A stretch of DNA of 64,000 bases from Amnibacterium kyonggiense (GCF_004364555.1 NZ_SOAM01000001.1:1585178-1649177); one strand, 5' to 3'; shown: positions 16,941 to 26,907, counted from the first letter of the stretch. Translations and numbers: made by a program. The notes: generated by a model not told the origin, from the letters alone.

Positions 16941-17740
16941 CGGAACGCCGCCGGCGCGGACGCCGAGCGCACCGGGACCCCGTGCACCAGCCGTGGGAAC
17001 CCCGCGGTCGCGAGCACGCTGCCGTCGGGCAGGACCGACCAGCACTCGTAGCCGTCGAGCCCCGCGACCCAGGCCGGTCCGTCCTGGCCCAGGACGAACG
17101 CGGCGGTGGCGATCGCGTCGGCGAGGCCGAGCTCCGGACCGCACACCGTGGTCGACACGGCGCCGACCGCTGCACGACCCGTGCGCGGGTCGCGGATGTG
17201 CTCGCCGCGCTCGGTCAGCGCCGAGGTCGCGACCGCGAGGTGGTCGGCCTCGAGGACGGTGCCGAACGCGCCGCGGTCGAAGGGGTGCTGGACGCCGATG
17301 CGCCACGGCCGTCCGCCGTCCGACGCGACGAGGACGTCGCCGCCCGCGTTGACCGACCACCGCTCGCACCCGTGCGCCCGGAGGATCTCGCCCGCGCGGT
17401 CCACCGACCACCCCTTGACGAAGGCGGACGGATCGAATCCCGAGGGGGAGCGGGCGTCGAAGGCGCCGCCGGACGACGTCCGCATCCGCTCGCAGACCTC
17501 CACGACCTCCGCGAGGTCCGGGTCGCGGAGCACGGCCGCGTCCCGCCCGAGTCGGGACACCAGGCTGTCGGGACGGTAGGTGCTGAACCGCCGGTCGACG
17601 TCGTGGAACCAGGCGATCGCCTCGGCGACCGCCGCGTCGTGATCGCCCTCGCCGCGCACGTCGAACGACACGGCGGTACCCATCACCTTCTCGACACGGA
17701 CGGTCCGGCGCTCCGTCGCGGGCGGGACGGTGTCGGTCAT
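16937..17740 (-). CDS. apbE: FAD:protein FMN transferase
   Basis: 267 residues, start at the ATG of MTDTVPP. Family motifs are VMGTAVSF near the N-terminus, DRRFSTYRPDSLVSRL, SGGAFDARSPSGFDPSAFVKGWSVDRA, SVNAGGDVLV, and a late ALTERGEHIRDPRTG and AIATAAFVLG. ApbE enzymes move FMN from FAD to a Thr or Ser on an exported protein; the substrate is probably the FMN-binding protein two genes downstream. No signal peptide is evident, which is unusual for a Gram-negative-like periplasmic enzyme but not rare in actinobacteria. First gene of the three-gene operon. Confidence 0.92.
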   Translation of the reverse strand: MTDTVPPATERRTVRVEKVMGTAVSFDVRGEGDHDAAVAEAIAWFHDVDRRFSTYRPDSLVSRLGRDAAVLRDPDLAEVVEVCERMRTSSGGAFDARSPSGFDPSAFVKGWSVDRAGEILRAHGCERWSVNAGGDVLVASDGGRPWRIGVQHPFDRGAFGTVLEADHLAVATSALTERGEHIRDPRTGRAAVGAVSTTVCGPELGLADAIATAAFVLGQDGPAWVAGLDGYECWSVLPDGSVLATAGFPRLVHGVPVRSASAPAAFR

Positions 17741-17884
17741 TCGCACGATGGTGCCGAAACGTCGGCGAGCCGCGCCATGAGCCTGCTGTGCGCCGCCTAT
17801 GCGAGCCGCGACGCGTCTTCGTGTCCTCGAATGCGGCATCCGCCTCGCGCGCACGTGGCGCGCGGCGTCTGCAAGGCTCGCCGC

Positions 17885-18559
17885 GTGGCGGATGTGCTGG
17901 TGGTGGAGGACGAGCCGCGGATGCGCGGGCTCCTCGTCCAGGCGCTCGAGGGCGAGGGGCACCGGGTCGAGGCCGCCGCCGACGGCCTCGCCGGACTGAT
18001 CCTCCTCCGTTCCCGTCCGTTCGACGTGGCCGCGGTCGACATCGCGCTGCCGGGGATGAGCGGCGTCGAGCTGTGCCGGCACGTGCGGCGGGAGGGGATG
18101 ACCGTCGGCGTGGTGCTCGTGACCGCGCGGGACGGCCTCGAGGACCGGATCCAGGGCCTCGACTCCGGCGCCGACGACTACCTCGTGAAGCCGTTCGCGC
18201 TCGAGGAGCTCGCGGCGCGGATCCGGGCGCTGCTGCGGCGGACCGCCGCCTCGGGTGGGCGGCTCGAGGTCGGCGACCTCGTGCTCGACCCGATGGCCGT
18301 CCGCGCGCTCGTCGGCGACCGGGTCGTGCCGCTCAGCGTCAAGGAGTTCGGCGTGCTCCGCACCCTCGCCTCGCGTTCGGGCGACGCGGTGGACCGTCGC
18401 ACGCTGCTGGCGGAGGTGTGGGGCGACCCGGACCGCTTCGACCCGGCGATCGTCGACCAGTACGTCAGCTACGTGCGCAAGAAGCTCGCGGCCGCGGAGA
18501 GCGGCGTCCGCATCGAGACCCTGCGGAACGTCGGCTACCGGCTGCGGCGAACCGGATGA
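17885..18559 (+). CDS. OmpR-type response regulator
   Basis: 224 residues from GTG 17885. There is no ribosome site in front, so the message may be leaderless. Receiver residues: Glu8-Asp9 in VVEDEP, Asp52 in AAVDIALPG, Thr in LVTARDG, Lys in DDYLVKPF. The winged helix carries PLSVKEFGVLRTLASR and DQYVSYVRKKL..LRNVGYRLR. It is divergent from apbE across 144 nt and overlaps its kinase gene by four bases, so it is a candidate regulator of the flavin electron-transfer operon. Confidence 0.92.
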   Translation: MADVLVVEDEPRMRGLLVQALEGEGHRVEAAADGLAGLILLRSRPFDVAAVDIALPGMSGVELCRHVRREGMTVGVVLVTARDGLEDRIQGLDSGADDYLVKPFALEELAARIRALLRRTAASGGRLEVGDLVLDPMAVRALVGDRVVPLSVKEFGVLRTLASRSGDAVDRRTLLAEVWGDPDRFDPAIVDQYVSYVRKKLAAAESGVRIETLRNVGYRLRRTG

Positions 18560-19902
18560 GCCGGTCCGCGGCGGTCAGCATCCGCGCCCGGATCGCGGCC
18601 GGCAGCGCCCTCGTCGCCGCGGTCGTGCTGTCGGTGCTCGGCGTGCTCGTCGCGCAGCAGGTTGCGGACGCGTCGGTCCGCACCGCGGCGCAGCTCGCAG
18701 TCGACGACCTCCGTCCCTTCCTCGTCGACCTCCGGACCCAGCCGGAGGAGGAGCCCGACCCTTCCGCGTCCGGGGTGCTCGTCGCCGTCGTGGCACCGGA
18801 CGGTTCGACGGCCCGCGACTCGATGCCGCCCGAGCTGCTGCGCGCGGCCCGCACGGTGACGACCGAGGGCACCGTCGAGGTGGAGAGCGGGCGGTACCGC
18901 GTCGTGGCCGAGCGGCTGCGCACCCCGGCCGGGACCTGGCGGCTCTGGGCGGCTCGGGACCTCAGCGCGAGCGACGGCCTGCTGCAGGGGATCAGGACGT
19001 CTCTGCTCGTAGGCACGCCGATCGCCGTCCTCCTGACCGCCGTTGCCGCGTGGCTCGTCGCCACCGCCGCGCTCCGGCCGGTCGAGCGCCTGCGCGCGAG
19101 CGCGGAGCGGCTGCGGGCGCCCGACGCGACGGGATCGCTGCCGGAGCGCGGCGCCGGCGAGCTCGCGGAGCTCGCGGCCACGATGAACCGCCTCGTCGAC
19201 GACCTCCGCGAGAGCGCCGAGCACGAGCGCCGCGTGACGGCCGACACCGCGCACGAGCTGCGGACGCCGCTCGCGGTCCTCGCCGCCCAGGTCGAGCTCG
19301 CGCAGCGGCGGCCCGAGACCGCAGACCTGCCGGCGATCCGCGACTCCGTGGCCCGGGTGACACGGCTCGCCGACGACCTCCTCGCCCTCTCGCGCGCGGA
19401 CGCCGCGACCGCCGCACCTTCGGCGACGCCCGTCGCGGCCCTCGTGACCGCGGCGATGGACGCCGTCGATCGCGCCCGGCTGCTGGCCCCGGAGGGCGTC
19501 CTCGTCGACCTCGAGCTGGACGAGCGGCTCGACGAGTCCGCCGAGGCGCCCATCGACGTGTCCGGCTTCGGGCGGATCGTCACCAACCTCCTCGGCAACG
19601 CGCTCGCCGCGGCGCCGCGCTCCGCGGTCGTCGCCCGGGTCGACCGCGCCGCAGACCGGATCGTGCTCACGGTGCGCGACGACGGCACGGGCATCCCAGA
19701 GGACTTCCTGCCCTACGCGTTCGACCGCTTCTCGAGGCCGGAGACCGCGCGGAGCAGCGGGTCCGCCGGGTCCGGTCTCGGGCTCACCCTCGTGCGGCGG
19801 CTCGCGGAGCGCAGCGGCGGCACGGCCGCGGTCGCGAACGGCGAGCGCGGCGGCGCCGTCGCGACGGTCGTGCTGCCCGTCGAACGGGGGCGGGCGCGGT
19901 AG
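18556..19902 (+). CDS. Sensor histidine kinase with HAMP domain
   Basis: 448 residues. Two membrane segments (about 12-35 and 148-172) enclose an extracytoplasmic sensor of about 110 residues. A HAMP linker (RPVERLRASAERL) precedes the H-box TAHELRTPLA with His233. N-box TNLLGNALAAAP, G1 VRDDGTGIP, F-box FDRFSRPE and G2 GSGLGLTLVRR are intact. The ATG overlaps the regulator stop (ATGA). Its position opposite the apbE operon suggests it senses an envelope or redox signal, which is an inference from location. Confidence 0.92.
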   Translation: MSRSAAVSIRARIAAGSALVAAVVLSVLGVLVAQQVADASVRTAAQLAVDDLRPFLVDLRTQPEEEPDPSASGVLVAVVAPDGSTARDSMPPELLRAARTVTTEGTVEVESGRYRVVAERLRTPAGTWRLWAARDLSASDGLLQGIRTSLLVGTPIAVLLTAVAAWLVATAALRPVERLRASAERLRAPDATGSLPERGAGELAELAATMNRLVDDLRESAEHERRVTADTAHELRTPLAVLAAQVELAQRRPETADLPAIRDSVARVTRLADDLLALSRADAATAAPSATPVAALVTAAMDAVDRARLLAPEGVLVDLELDERLDESAEAPIDVSGFGRIVTNLLGNALAAAPRSAVVARVDRAADRIVLTVRDDGTGIPEDFLPYAFDRFSRPETARSSGSAGSGLGLTLVRRLAERSGGTAAVANGERGGAVATVVLPVERGRAR

Positions 19903-19987
19903 GGAGGACGCCGGGAGTCCGGCCGTCTTCGAATCCTCGAGTGCGGCACCGGCCGGCTTCCATCCGCGGCCTCGAGAGGCTGGCGGC

Positions 19988-20440
19988 ATGAGCCAGCGGG
20001 CGACAGCCGGAACGACCATCACGACCGCGGAGCGCACGAGCGCCGTCCCGACCGGCGCGCGGAAGGCGTACGCGGCGCTGACCGGCATCGCGACCCTCTT
20101 CGTCTTCGTCCAGTTCTTCACCTCGAGCGAGTTCATCCGCGCGAAGGGCGACACGGAGGAGACCTGGACCGACATCCACGGCTGGACCGCCTACGGCCTG
20201 CTCGTCCCCGCGCTCCTCGCCGCCGTCGTCGCGGTGGTGGCGCTCCGCAGGGTGGCGCCGGTGCTGACCGTCGTCGCCGTCGTGCTGTTCGTGGCCTCCG
20301 TCGGGCAGTGGGGGAGCGGGCACCTGATCAGCACGCTCGGGATGGACGGCTGGACCCCCTTCCACGTCTTCTTCTCGTCGGTGGTGCTGGCGCTCGCCGT
20401 CTGGGCGTCCATCCGGTCGGCGGTCCTCCGCCGCGGCTGA
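19988..20440 (+). CDS. Four-helix membrane protein of unknown function
   Basis: 150 residues, ATG start. A polar N-terminal 25 residues is followed by four hydrophobic segments (about 28-42, 66-88, 91-106, 120-142). Between helices 1 and 2 is a charged loop (SSEFIRAKGDTEETWTDIHGW). The HGW and GHLI positions recall small heme-region or DUF6220-type membrane proteins, but I do not claim a family. A long hairpin follows the stop codon by 11 nt and probably ends the transcript. Confidence 0.7.
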   Translation: MSQRATAGTTITTAERTSAVPTGARKAYAALTGIATLFVFVQFFTSSEFIRAKGDTEETWTDIHGWTAYGLLVPALLAAVVAVVALRRVAPVLTVVAVVLFVASVGQWGSGHLISTLGMDGWTPFHVFFSSVVLALAVWASIRSAVLRRG

Positions 20441-20451
20441 TCCCCCGCATG

Positions 20452-20488
20452 CTTCGTTCTGTAGGAGGACGCCTCCTGCAGAACGAAG
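20452..20488. terminator. Strong hairpin, probable terminator
   Basis: Arms CTTCGTTCTGTAGGAGG and CCTCCTGCAGAACGAAG pair over 17 bases with one G-T type mismatch and only three loop bases. It stands 11 nt past the stop of the four-helix protein gene and 60 nt before the peptidase start. No T-tract follows. The right arm also places AGGAGG-complementary sequence in the stem. Confidence 0.6.
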
Positions 20489-20547
20489 AGTGGGCGTGCG
20501 CGCGCGGACGTCGAGCGGGCCGCGGCGCCGACCGGCAGGATCGACGC

Positions 20548-21852
20548 ATGATCACCGCCGAGTACACGATCCCGGGCGTCCACGTCACCGACCACGAGGT
20601 CGCGGTGCCGCTCGACTGGCGGCGCCCGGAGGTCGGCGGCACGATCACCCTCTTCGCCCGGGAGGTCGTCGCCGCGCACCGTCGGCACGAGGACCTACCG
20701 CTGCTCGTGTTCCTCCAGGGCGGCCCGGGTGGGAAGTCGCCGCGCCCGGTGGACGCCTCCGGTTGGGTGGGCGTGCTCCTCGAGCGCTACCGCGTCGTGC
20801 TGCTCGATCAGCGCGGCACCGGTCGCAGCACCCGGGTCGACGCGGCACGGATGGCGTCGTTCGCGACCGCCGAGGAGGGCGCCGCGTACCTCGCCTGCTT
20901 CCGTGCGGACTCGATCGTGCGCGACGCCGAGCACCTCCGCACCACCGTCTACGGCGGCCGGCGCTGGACGACCTTCGGCCAGAGCTACGGCGGCTGGATC
21001 ACGCTCGAGTACCTGTCCTCCGCGCCGGAGGGGCTCGCCGCGTCGATGATCACGGGCGGGCTGCCCGCCCTCCGTCCGGACGCCGCCGACCTGTACCGCC
21101 GCACCTACCCGCGCGCGCTCGCGAAGAACCGGCGGTTCGAGGAGCGGTACCCGGAGGACCTCGCCGTCGTCGCCCGGATCGCGGACCTGCTCGCGGAGGA
21201 GGACGTCCGGCTGCCCGACGGGGATCGGCTCACCGTCCGGCGCCTGCAGTACCTGGGCGGTGCCCGCTTCGGCATGCAGCACGGGTTCGAGGAGTTGCAC
21301 TGGCTCCTCGACACCGCGTGGGGGAGCGACGGGCGCCTGTCCGACGCGTTCCTCGCGGCGGCGCAGGACGCCAGCTCCTTCGCCGACAACCCGCTCTGGG
21401 CGGCGCTGCAGGAGGCGGCCGAGTACACGGACGACACCTCCGGCGCCACGCGCTGGGCGGCGCAGGCGGAGCACGACCGGCATCCGGAGTTCGCCGAGAG
21501 CGCCCGGCCGCTCCGGTTCACGGGCGAGATGTTCTTCCCGTGGATGTTCGAGGAGATCCGGCTCCTCCGCCCCTTCGGTCCCGCCGTCCACCTCCTGCAG
21601 GAGCGCACCGACTGGCCGGGGCGCTACGACCTCGCCCGCCTCGCGGCGAACGAGGTGCCGGTGGTGGCCGCGATCTACTTCGACGACCTCTACGTCGACG
21701 CCGACCTCCAGCTGCGCACCGCTGGCGAGATCGCGAACGTGACGACCTGGGTCACCGACGAGTGGGAGCACGACGGGATCGGCGCGAGCGGCGGCGAGGT
21801 CGTCCGGCACCTGCAGCGCCTCCTCGACGAGCGGGGCGCCCCGCGGCACTGA
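20548..21852 (+). CDS. Proline iminopeptidase-type alpha/beta hydrolase (S33)
   Basis: 434 residues. The family signatures are LQGGPGG (56-62), LLDQRGTGRST (85-95) and the nucleophile elbow FGQSYGGW with Ser146. A helical cap region (about 190-330) and a C-terminal part ending in an EWEHDGIG stretch with the likely catalytic His follow. No signal peptide is seen. It probably removes N-terminal proline or other residues from small peptides in the cytoplasm. It stands alone: a hairpin separates it from the gene upstream, and the next gene converges. Confidence 0.88.
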   Translation: MITAEYTIPGVHVTDHEVAVPLDWRRPEVGGTITLFAREVVAAHRRHEDLPLLVFLQGGPGGKSPRPVDASGWVGVLLERYRVVLLDQRGTGRSTRVDAARMASFATAEEGAAYLACFRADSIVRDAEHLRTTVYGGRRWTTFGQSYGGWITLEYLSSAPEGLAASMITGGLPALRPDAADLYRRTYPRALAKNRRFEERYPEDLAVVARIADLLAEEDVRLPDGDRLTVRRLQYLGGARFGMQHGFEELHWLLDTAWGSDGRLSDAFLAAAQDASSFADNPLWAALQEAAEYTDDTSGATRWAAQAEHDRHPEFAESARPLRFTGEMFFPWMFEEIRLLRPFGPAVHLLQERTDWPGRYDLARLAANEVPVVAAIYFDDLYVDADLQLRTAGEIANVTTWVTDEWEHDGIGASGGEVVRHLQRLLDERGAPRH

Positions 21853-21864
21853 ACGCCCCTTCCG

Positions 21865-22904
<1,040 letters not shown>

Positions 22905-22908
<4 letters not shown>

Positions 22909-23309
22909 GACGCACCGCCGATCGTGGAGCCGTCGACCGGCGCGGCGGCGTCCTCGGCGAGCGCGTGGTGATGACGCGGGGAGGTGCTGACCGCGTGCTC
23001 GGCCTGGAAGATCGCGTCGGTCACCAGCTGGACGGCGTGCTCGTTCGCGAGGCGGTAGAAGACCTTCTGTCCGTGCTGCCGCGTCGTCACCATGCGCGCC
23101 ATGCGCATCTTCGCCAGATGCTGCGAGACGGTGCTCGCGGGCCGGTCGACGAGCTCAGCGAGCGCGTTGACCGACAGCTCCTCGACATCGCGGAGCGCGA
23201 GCACGATGCGCACGCGGGTCGCGTCGCTCAGCAGTGCGAACACCTCCACGGCGAGTTCGACGTACTCGCTGTCGGGGAATCGCCCGCATCTCCGCGTATC
23301 TGCGTCCAT
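22905..23309 (-). CDS. ArsR/SmtB-type metal-sensing repressor
   Basis: 134 residues from the ATG of MDADTRRC. The winged-helix core reads VFALLSDATRVRIVLALRD, then LSVNALAELVDRPASTVSQHLAKMRMARMV as the recognition helix, then GQKVFYRLANEHAVQLVTDA. The C-terminal tail has SPRHHHALAED, a His cluster that could bind metal (as the alpha-5 sites of SmtB/CzrA do). It is first in an operon with the CDF efflux gene, overlapping it by ATGA, so it probably represses both in the absence of metal. Confidence 0.9.
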
Positions 23310-23398
23310 GCGAAGATGATTGCACGTGGGGAGGTCGTCCTCGCCACTGCTCCGGGTGGTCGCCCAGCCGGCGTGCACCAGGCTCGCGGCTCGTGTCC

Positions 23399-23680
23399 AT
23401 GACCATCACGACCAAGGGCGGCGCCGTCTACACCCTCGCCTACCGCGACTTCGACGGCGCGGGAACGCGGCTCGGCATCAGCCGGAAGGGCGGGCCGGAC
23501 GACCCCGAGGACACGAACAAGCCGATGCTTCCCGACACCTGGTACCGCGTCGCGATCATGACGCCCCTCCCGCCGGAGATCGCCTCCCGGGTGCAGATGG
23601 TGCTCGACCCGGTGGAGGGCGACGCCGACCCGATCGTGCGGTTCAGCACGCCGGTGATGAGCGTCGTCGGCGTCCTGTAG
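23399..23680 (+). CDS. Conserved-looking small protein, unknown
   Basis: 93 residues; starts at ATG 23399 with an in-frame GTG two codons upstream. The sequence is soluble and beta-rich (MTITTKGGAVYTLAYRDFDG, LPDTWYRVAIMTPLP, IVRFSTPVMSVVGVL). No motif known to me. It is divergent from the ArsR operon (about 90 nt between starts). It could be a metal-related accessory, but nothing in the sequence shows this. Confidence 0.5.
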   Translation: MTITTKGGAVYTLAYRDFDGAGTRLGISRKGGPDDPEDTNKPMLPDTWYRVAIMTPLPPEIASRVQMVLDPVEGDADPIVRFSTPVMSVVGVL

Positions 23681-23814
23681 CGCCGCTCCTCGCCGCCGGG
23701 ACGACGCCGACGGGGGGATGTGCGACCCTGGACATCGCGCCGCACGGCGCGACCGGACGAGATGTGCGCCGTACCCGGACAGGCAAGACGACGCTCCTGA
23801 GGGAGTGGTCCGTC

Positions 23815-24069
23815 ATGGGTCAGCTGGTGCAGGTCGTCGGTTCGCTGCTGGTGCTCGCCGCATTCGTCGGCGTGCAGCGCGGCTGGTTCTCCGCCGTCTC
23901 CAAGCGGTCCCTCGCCCTGAACGTCGCGGGTTCGGCCGTGCTCGCGGTCGAAGCAGTGATCGAGGGGCAGTGGGGATTCCTCCTGCTCGAAGGCGTGTGG
24001 GCGATCGTCTCCGCCGTCGGTCTCGTCGCCGCGCTGCGGGGCAGGACGCCCGCCGCAGCCCAGCACTGA
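23815..24069 (+). CDS. CBU_0592-like small membrane protein
   Basis: 84 residues with three hydrophobic segments (5-20, 33-50, 54-74). The pattern GSLLVLAAFVGVQRGWFS..S..SLALNVAGSAVLAVEAVIEGQWGFLLLEGVWAIVSAVGL matches the small CBU_0592-type membrane proteins. An AGGGAG lies 10-15 nt before the ATG. Role unknown. It converges with the phospholipase D gene. Confidence 0.72.
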   Translation: MGQLVQVVGSLLVLAAFVGVQRGWFSAVSKRSLALNVAGSAVLAVEAVIEGQWGFLLLEGVWAIVSAVGLVAALRGRTPAAAQH

Positions 24070-24114
24070 AGCCCCCACGCGGTCGGCCCGCGGTGATCAG
24101 GTCTCGTCGCTCGG

Positions 24115-25719
24115 TCAGAAGCGGTGCTCGTCGCGGAGGCGACGAGGGCGGTGGTCGGGGTCGACGACGGTGCGGTACGCGGGGTCGGCCCAGAGTCGCT
24201 GCAGGCGGGTGATCGGCTCGGTCCGATGCCGCCGGATCTGCCCGGCCGGGCGCGGACCCTCGCGGTCGGCGGCGTACCAGTCGTCGAGCGCTTGCGCAGT
24301 CCGCGACCAGAGGTCCGGGCCGTCCTCGAGGCGCTGGAGCCGCGGGTCGTCGGCCTGCAGGCCGAGGTGCTCGGCCCACAGCGTCCGGCGGAGGTCCCGG
24401 GCGAGGCGCCGGGGCGAGTCGGCCGCGGGTTCCTCGTCGCCGTCCGCCGCGGTCGCGTCCAGGACCGCGCAGGTCAGTTCGCTGTCGGTCGCCCACGACC
24501 GCCGGTTGAAGTTGTCGGATCCGACCGTGAACCACACGTCGTCGACGACGCAGACCTTCGCGTGCACGTAGATCGGCGTCCCGTGCCGGTTCTCGAGGTC
24601 GAAGACCTGGACGCGGCCCGGTGCCGCACGGCGCAGGCGGTTGATCGCGCGGATCTGCCCGATGCGACTCGGCGGCCCGGAGACCGATCCGTCGGAGCTC
24701 GGGTACCGCGGCACGACCGCGATCAGCTGCAGCCGCGGGTTGCGTCGCATCGCGTCCGCGATGCCGTCGGCGACCTCCAGCGACCACAGGTACTGGTCCT
24801 CGATGTAGATGAGGTGCTGCGCGCGGGCGAACGCTTTCGCGTAGGCGCGGGCGACGGTCCGCTCGCCGTCCGGCGCGAACGGGAACGGCGGCCGCTTCGC
24901 GGTGTAGGTCCGCAGCAGCTGCACGGCGTGCGGACCGGCGGGCGCGGGGGCCGGCGCCGCCTCCGGCAGCGGCTTCGGGTGCCTCGGCATGCGCGCCAGG
25001 CGCTGCAGGACCATCCGGAGCGGCGTGCGTCGGTCGAGCGGGTGCGGATCGTTCCAGCGCTCCGCGAACACGTCGAGCAGGTCGGTCACCACCGGTCCGC
25101 GGAGCTCCAGCGCCGCGTCGTGCCACGGCGGCCGCGGCCCGTACCGCTCGTCCAGCCGCACCGCCTGCGGATCGCCCTCGTGCTCGGCGTCGTCGCGGCG
25201 GCTGTGGGAGAGGTCGATGCCGCCGACGAACGCGACGTCCCGGCTCGAATCGTCGCGGCGGCGGACGACGAACAGCTTCTGGTGGTGCGAGCCGAACAGC
25301 GGCACGCGCTGATCGAGGAGGACCTCCCCGCCCGCCTCGTTGATCTCGCGGCCGAGGAGCGCGTTCGACCGGCCGCTGATCGAGCCCGAGACCTTCTCGC
25401 CGTGCGAGCGCCAGACGAGCCCCCGCACCTCGATGCCGCGCCGCGCGAGGTCGGCGAGCAGCTCACCGACCGACGGCCCGTCCGGCAGGAGTCGCTCGTC
25501 GGCGTCACCGCGCCAGTCGGTGAACCAGACCCGGTCCCCGGCGTCGAGGTCGGACAGCTCGGCGTGGAGCCGCGCGAAGTACACCGCGCCGTGGATCAGC
25601 GGTCGCACGAGGTTCCCCTCCGACCACGTGGCGATGCCCACCTCCTCCACCGACGCGCTCGTGTCGTTGCCGCGCTCCCGCCGCGTGAGGAACCACGGCT
25701 CGAGGCGGCTGCTGCTCAT
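24115..25719 (-). CDS. Phospholipase D-like protein
   Basis: 534 residues. Two HKD motifs are present: HHQKLFVVRRRD (first) followed by VAFVGGIDLSHSRR, and HAKVCVVDDVWFTVGSDNFN (second). Between them is WHDAALELRGPVVTDLLDVFAERW and later YIEDQYLWS, typical of PLD superfamily members near the eukaryote-like PLD group. No signal peptide. It could hydrolyse phospholipid or act as a cardiolipin-synthase-like transferase. The gene is divergent from an ArsR-type regulator with 93 nt between starts that carry a perfect palindrome, so it may be under that regulator. Confidence 0.88.
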   Translation of the reverse strand: MSSSRLEPWFLTRRERGNDTSASVEEVGIATWSEGNLVRPLIHGAVYFARLHAELSDLDAGDRVWFTDWRGDADERLLPDGPSVGELLADLARRGIEVRGLVWRSHGEKVSGSISGRSNALLGREINEAGGEVLLDQRVPLFGSHHQKLFVVRRRDDSSRDVAFVGGIDLSHSRRDDAEHEGDPQAVRLDERYGPRPPWHDAALELRGPVVTDLLDVFAERWNDPHPLDRRTPLRMVLQRLARMPRHPKPLPEAAPAPAPAGPHAVQLLRTYTAKRPPFPFAPDGERTVARAYAKAFARAQHLIYIEDQYLWSLEVADGIADAMRRNPRLQLIAVVPRYPSSDGSVSGPPSRIGQIRAINRLRRAAPGRVQVFDLENRHGTPIYVHAKVCVVDDVWFTVGSDNFNRRSWATDSELTCAVLDATAADGDEEPAADSPRRLARDLRRTLWAEHLGLQADDPRLQRLEDGPDLWSRTAQALDDWYAADREGPRPAGQIRRHRTEPITRLQRLWADPAYRTVVDPDHRPRRLRDEHRF

Positions 25720-25785
25720 GGGTGCACTCTCCCGTACTCCGCGCGCACCCGCACTGGGAGCGGGCTCACGGGAACCTTGCTTCGT

Positions 25786-25805
25786 ATCTAGCAAAATTGC
25801 TAGAT
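25786..25805. promoter_or_regulatory. Palindromic operator between PLD and ArsR genes
   Basis: ATCTAGCAAAATTGCTAGAT has perfect 9-base arms around AA. It is AT-rich in a GC-rich setting and ends seven bases before the ArsR-type ATG. This is the expected place and form for an autoregulatory site of a winged-helix dimer. Confidence 0.7.
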
Positions 25806-25812
25806 TGCGAAT

Positions 25813-26151
25813 ATGGCAGACAGTGTCAGCGACATCTTCGACGCACTCGCGCACCCGACGAGGCGCCAGATCCTGCAGGACCTGAAGGACGGCGAGCTGG
25901 CGGCCGGCGCGATCGCGGCCCGCTTCAACACCTCCGGACCGACCGTCTCGCGCCACCTCGGCGTCTTGCGGGCGGCCGGACTCGTGACCGAACGGCGGGA
26001 CGGGAACCGGATCCTCTACTCGCTGGTCGGCGAGCGGCTCGCGCTCTCGGTCGGCGACTTCCTCTCGACGGTCTGCCCCGAGCAGATCGTCCTCCGTCAG
26101 GTCCGCAAGCGGTCCACGCCCTCCCGCTCGACCGGTGAGGTGACGGCGTGA
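25813..26151 (+). CDS. ArsR-family transcriptional regulator (HTH_20 type)
   Basis: 112 residues. Reads IFDALAHPTRRQILQDLKDGELAAGAIAARF, then the recognition helix GPTVSRHLGVLRAAGLV, then RDGNRILYSLVGERL. There is no metal-binding Cys cluster, so it is of the non-metal subclass usually paired with SRPBCC or DUF2071 partners. Its stop overlaps the next gene start (GTGA), and a perfect palindrome stands just upstream of its ATG, pointing to autoregulation. Confidence 0.9.
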   Translation: MADSVSDIFDALAHPTRRQILQDLKDGELAAGAIAARFNTSGPTVSRHLGVLRAAGLVTERRDGNRILYSLVGERLALSVGDFLSTVCPEQIVLRQVRKRSTPSRSTGEVTA

Positions 26152-26879
26152 TCGCCATGTCGACCCTGCGCGCCCAGGTGCGTCTTCGGCTCCTCATCAC
26201 CTACCGGGTCGACCCGGAGGTCGCGCGGAGCCTCGTCCCCGAACCGTTCCGGCCGCAGGTGGTCGACGGCAGCGCGGTGGCCGGCGTCTGCATGATCGGT
26301 CTGCGGTCGATCCGGCCGGGCTGGCTCCGTCCTCGAATCGGGTTCCGTTCCGAGAACGTGGCGCATCGCGTCGCCGTGGAGTGGGACGAGCGCGGCGAGA
26401 CGAGGTCGGGCGTCTACATCCTCGAGCGGCACAGCTCGTCGATCCTCCCCGTCCTGACCGGCGGGCGCCTCTTCCCCGGAGTGCAGAGGCGCGGACGCGT
26501 CGACCTCGATGAGACCTCGACCCGGTTCAGGGTCCGGATGACCGCGCCCGGCACACGGGTCGCCGTGGACGTCGAGCTCGGAGGAGCGTGGACGAGCACG
26601 CTGTTCCCCACGGTCGAGGCGGCGTCGCAGTTCTACGAGCAGGGATCGGTCGGGTGGTCACCGGATCGGCACGGGCACGGCGCGGAACCGCTGCAGCTGA
26701 CCTCGCCGGACTGGGCCGTCGAGCCCGCGCACGCGATCTCCGTCAGATCCTCGTTCTTCGAGGCGCTTCCTGCCGGCTCCGCCGTCCTGGACAGCGTCGT
26801 CGCCATGCGCGACCTCCCGTTCTTCTGGGACACCCCGACGATCACGCCCGAGCGAGTCGCGCAGCCGCACCACATCTGA
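26148..26879 (+). CDS. DUF2071 / YqjF-like protein
   Basis: 243 residues from GTG 26148 (an ATG at 26157 is the alternative). The N-terminal part (LLITYRVDPEVARSLVPEPFRPQVVDG, GVCMIGLRSIRPGWL) matches the acetoacetate-decarboxylase-like DUF2071 fold. GVYILERHSSS and the final DLPFFWDTPTI continue the match. Biochemical role unknown. The GTGA overlap with the ArsR-family gene makes it that regulator's partner. Confidence 0.75.
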   Translation: MIAMSTLRAQVRLRLLITYRVDPEVARSLVPEPFRPQVVDGSAVAGVCMIGLRSIRPGWLRPRIGFRSENVAHRVAVEWDERGETRSGVYILERHSSSILPVLTGGRLFPGVQRRGRVDLDETSTRFRVRMTAPGTRVAVDVELGGAWTSTLFPTVEAASQFYEQGSVGWSPDRHGHGAEPLQLTSPDWAVEPAHAISVRSSFFEALPAGSAVLDSVVAMRDLPFFWDTPTITPERVAQPHHI

Positions 26880-26907
26880 CCGCGGAGCGCCTCGGCCCGG
26901 TACCCGG

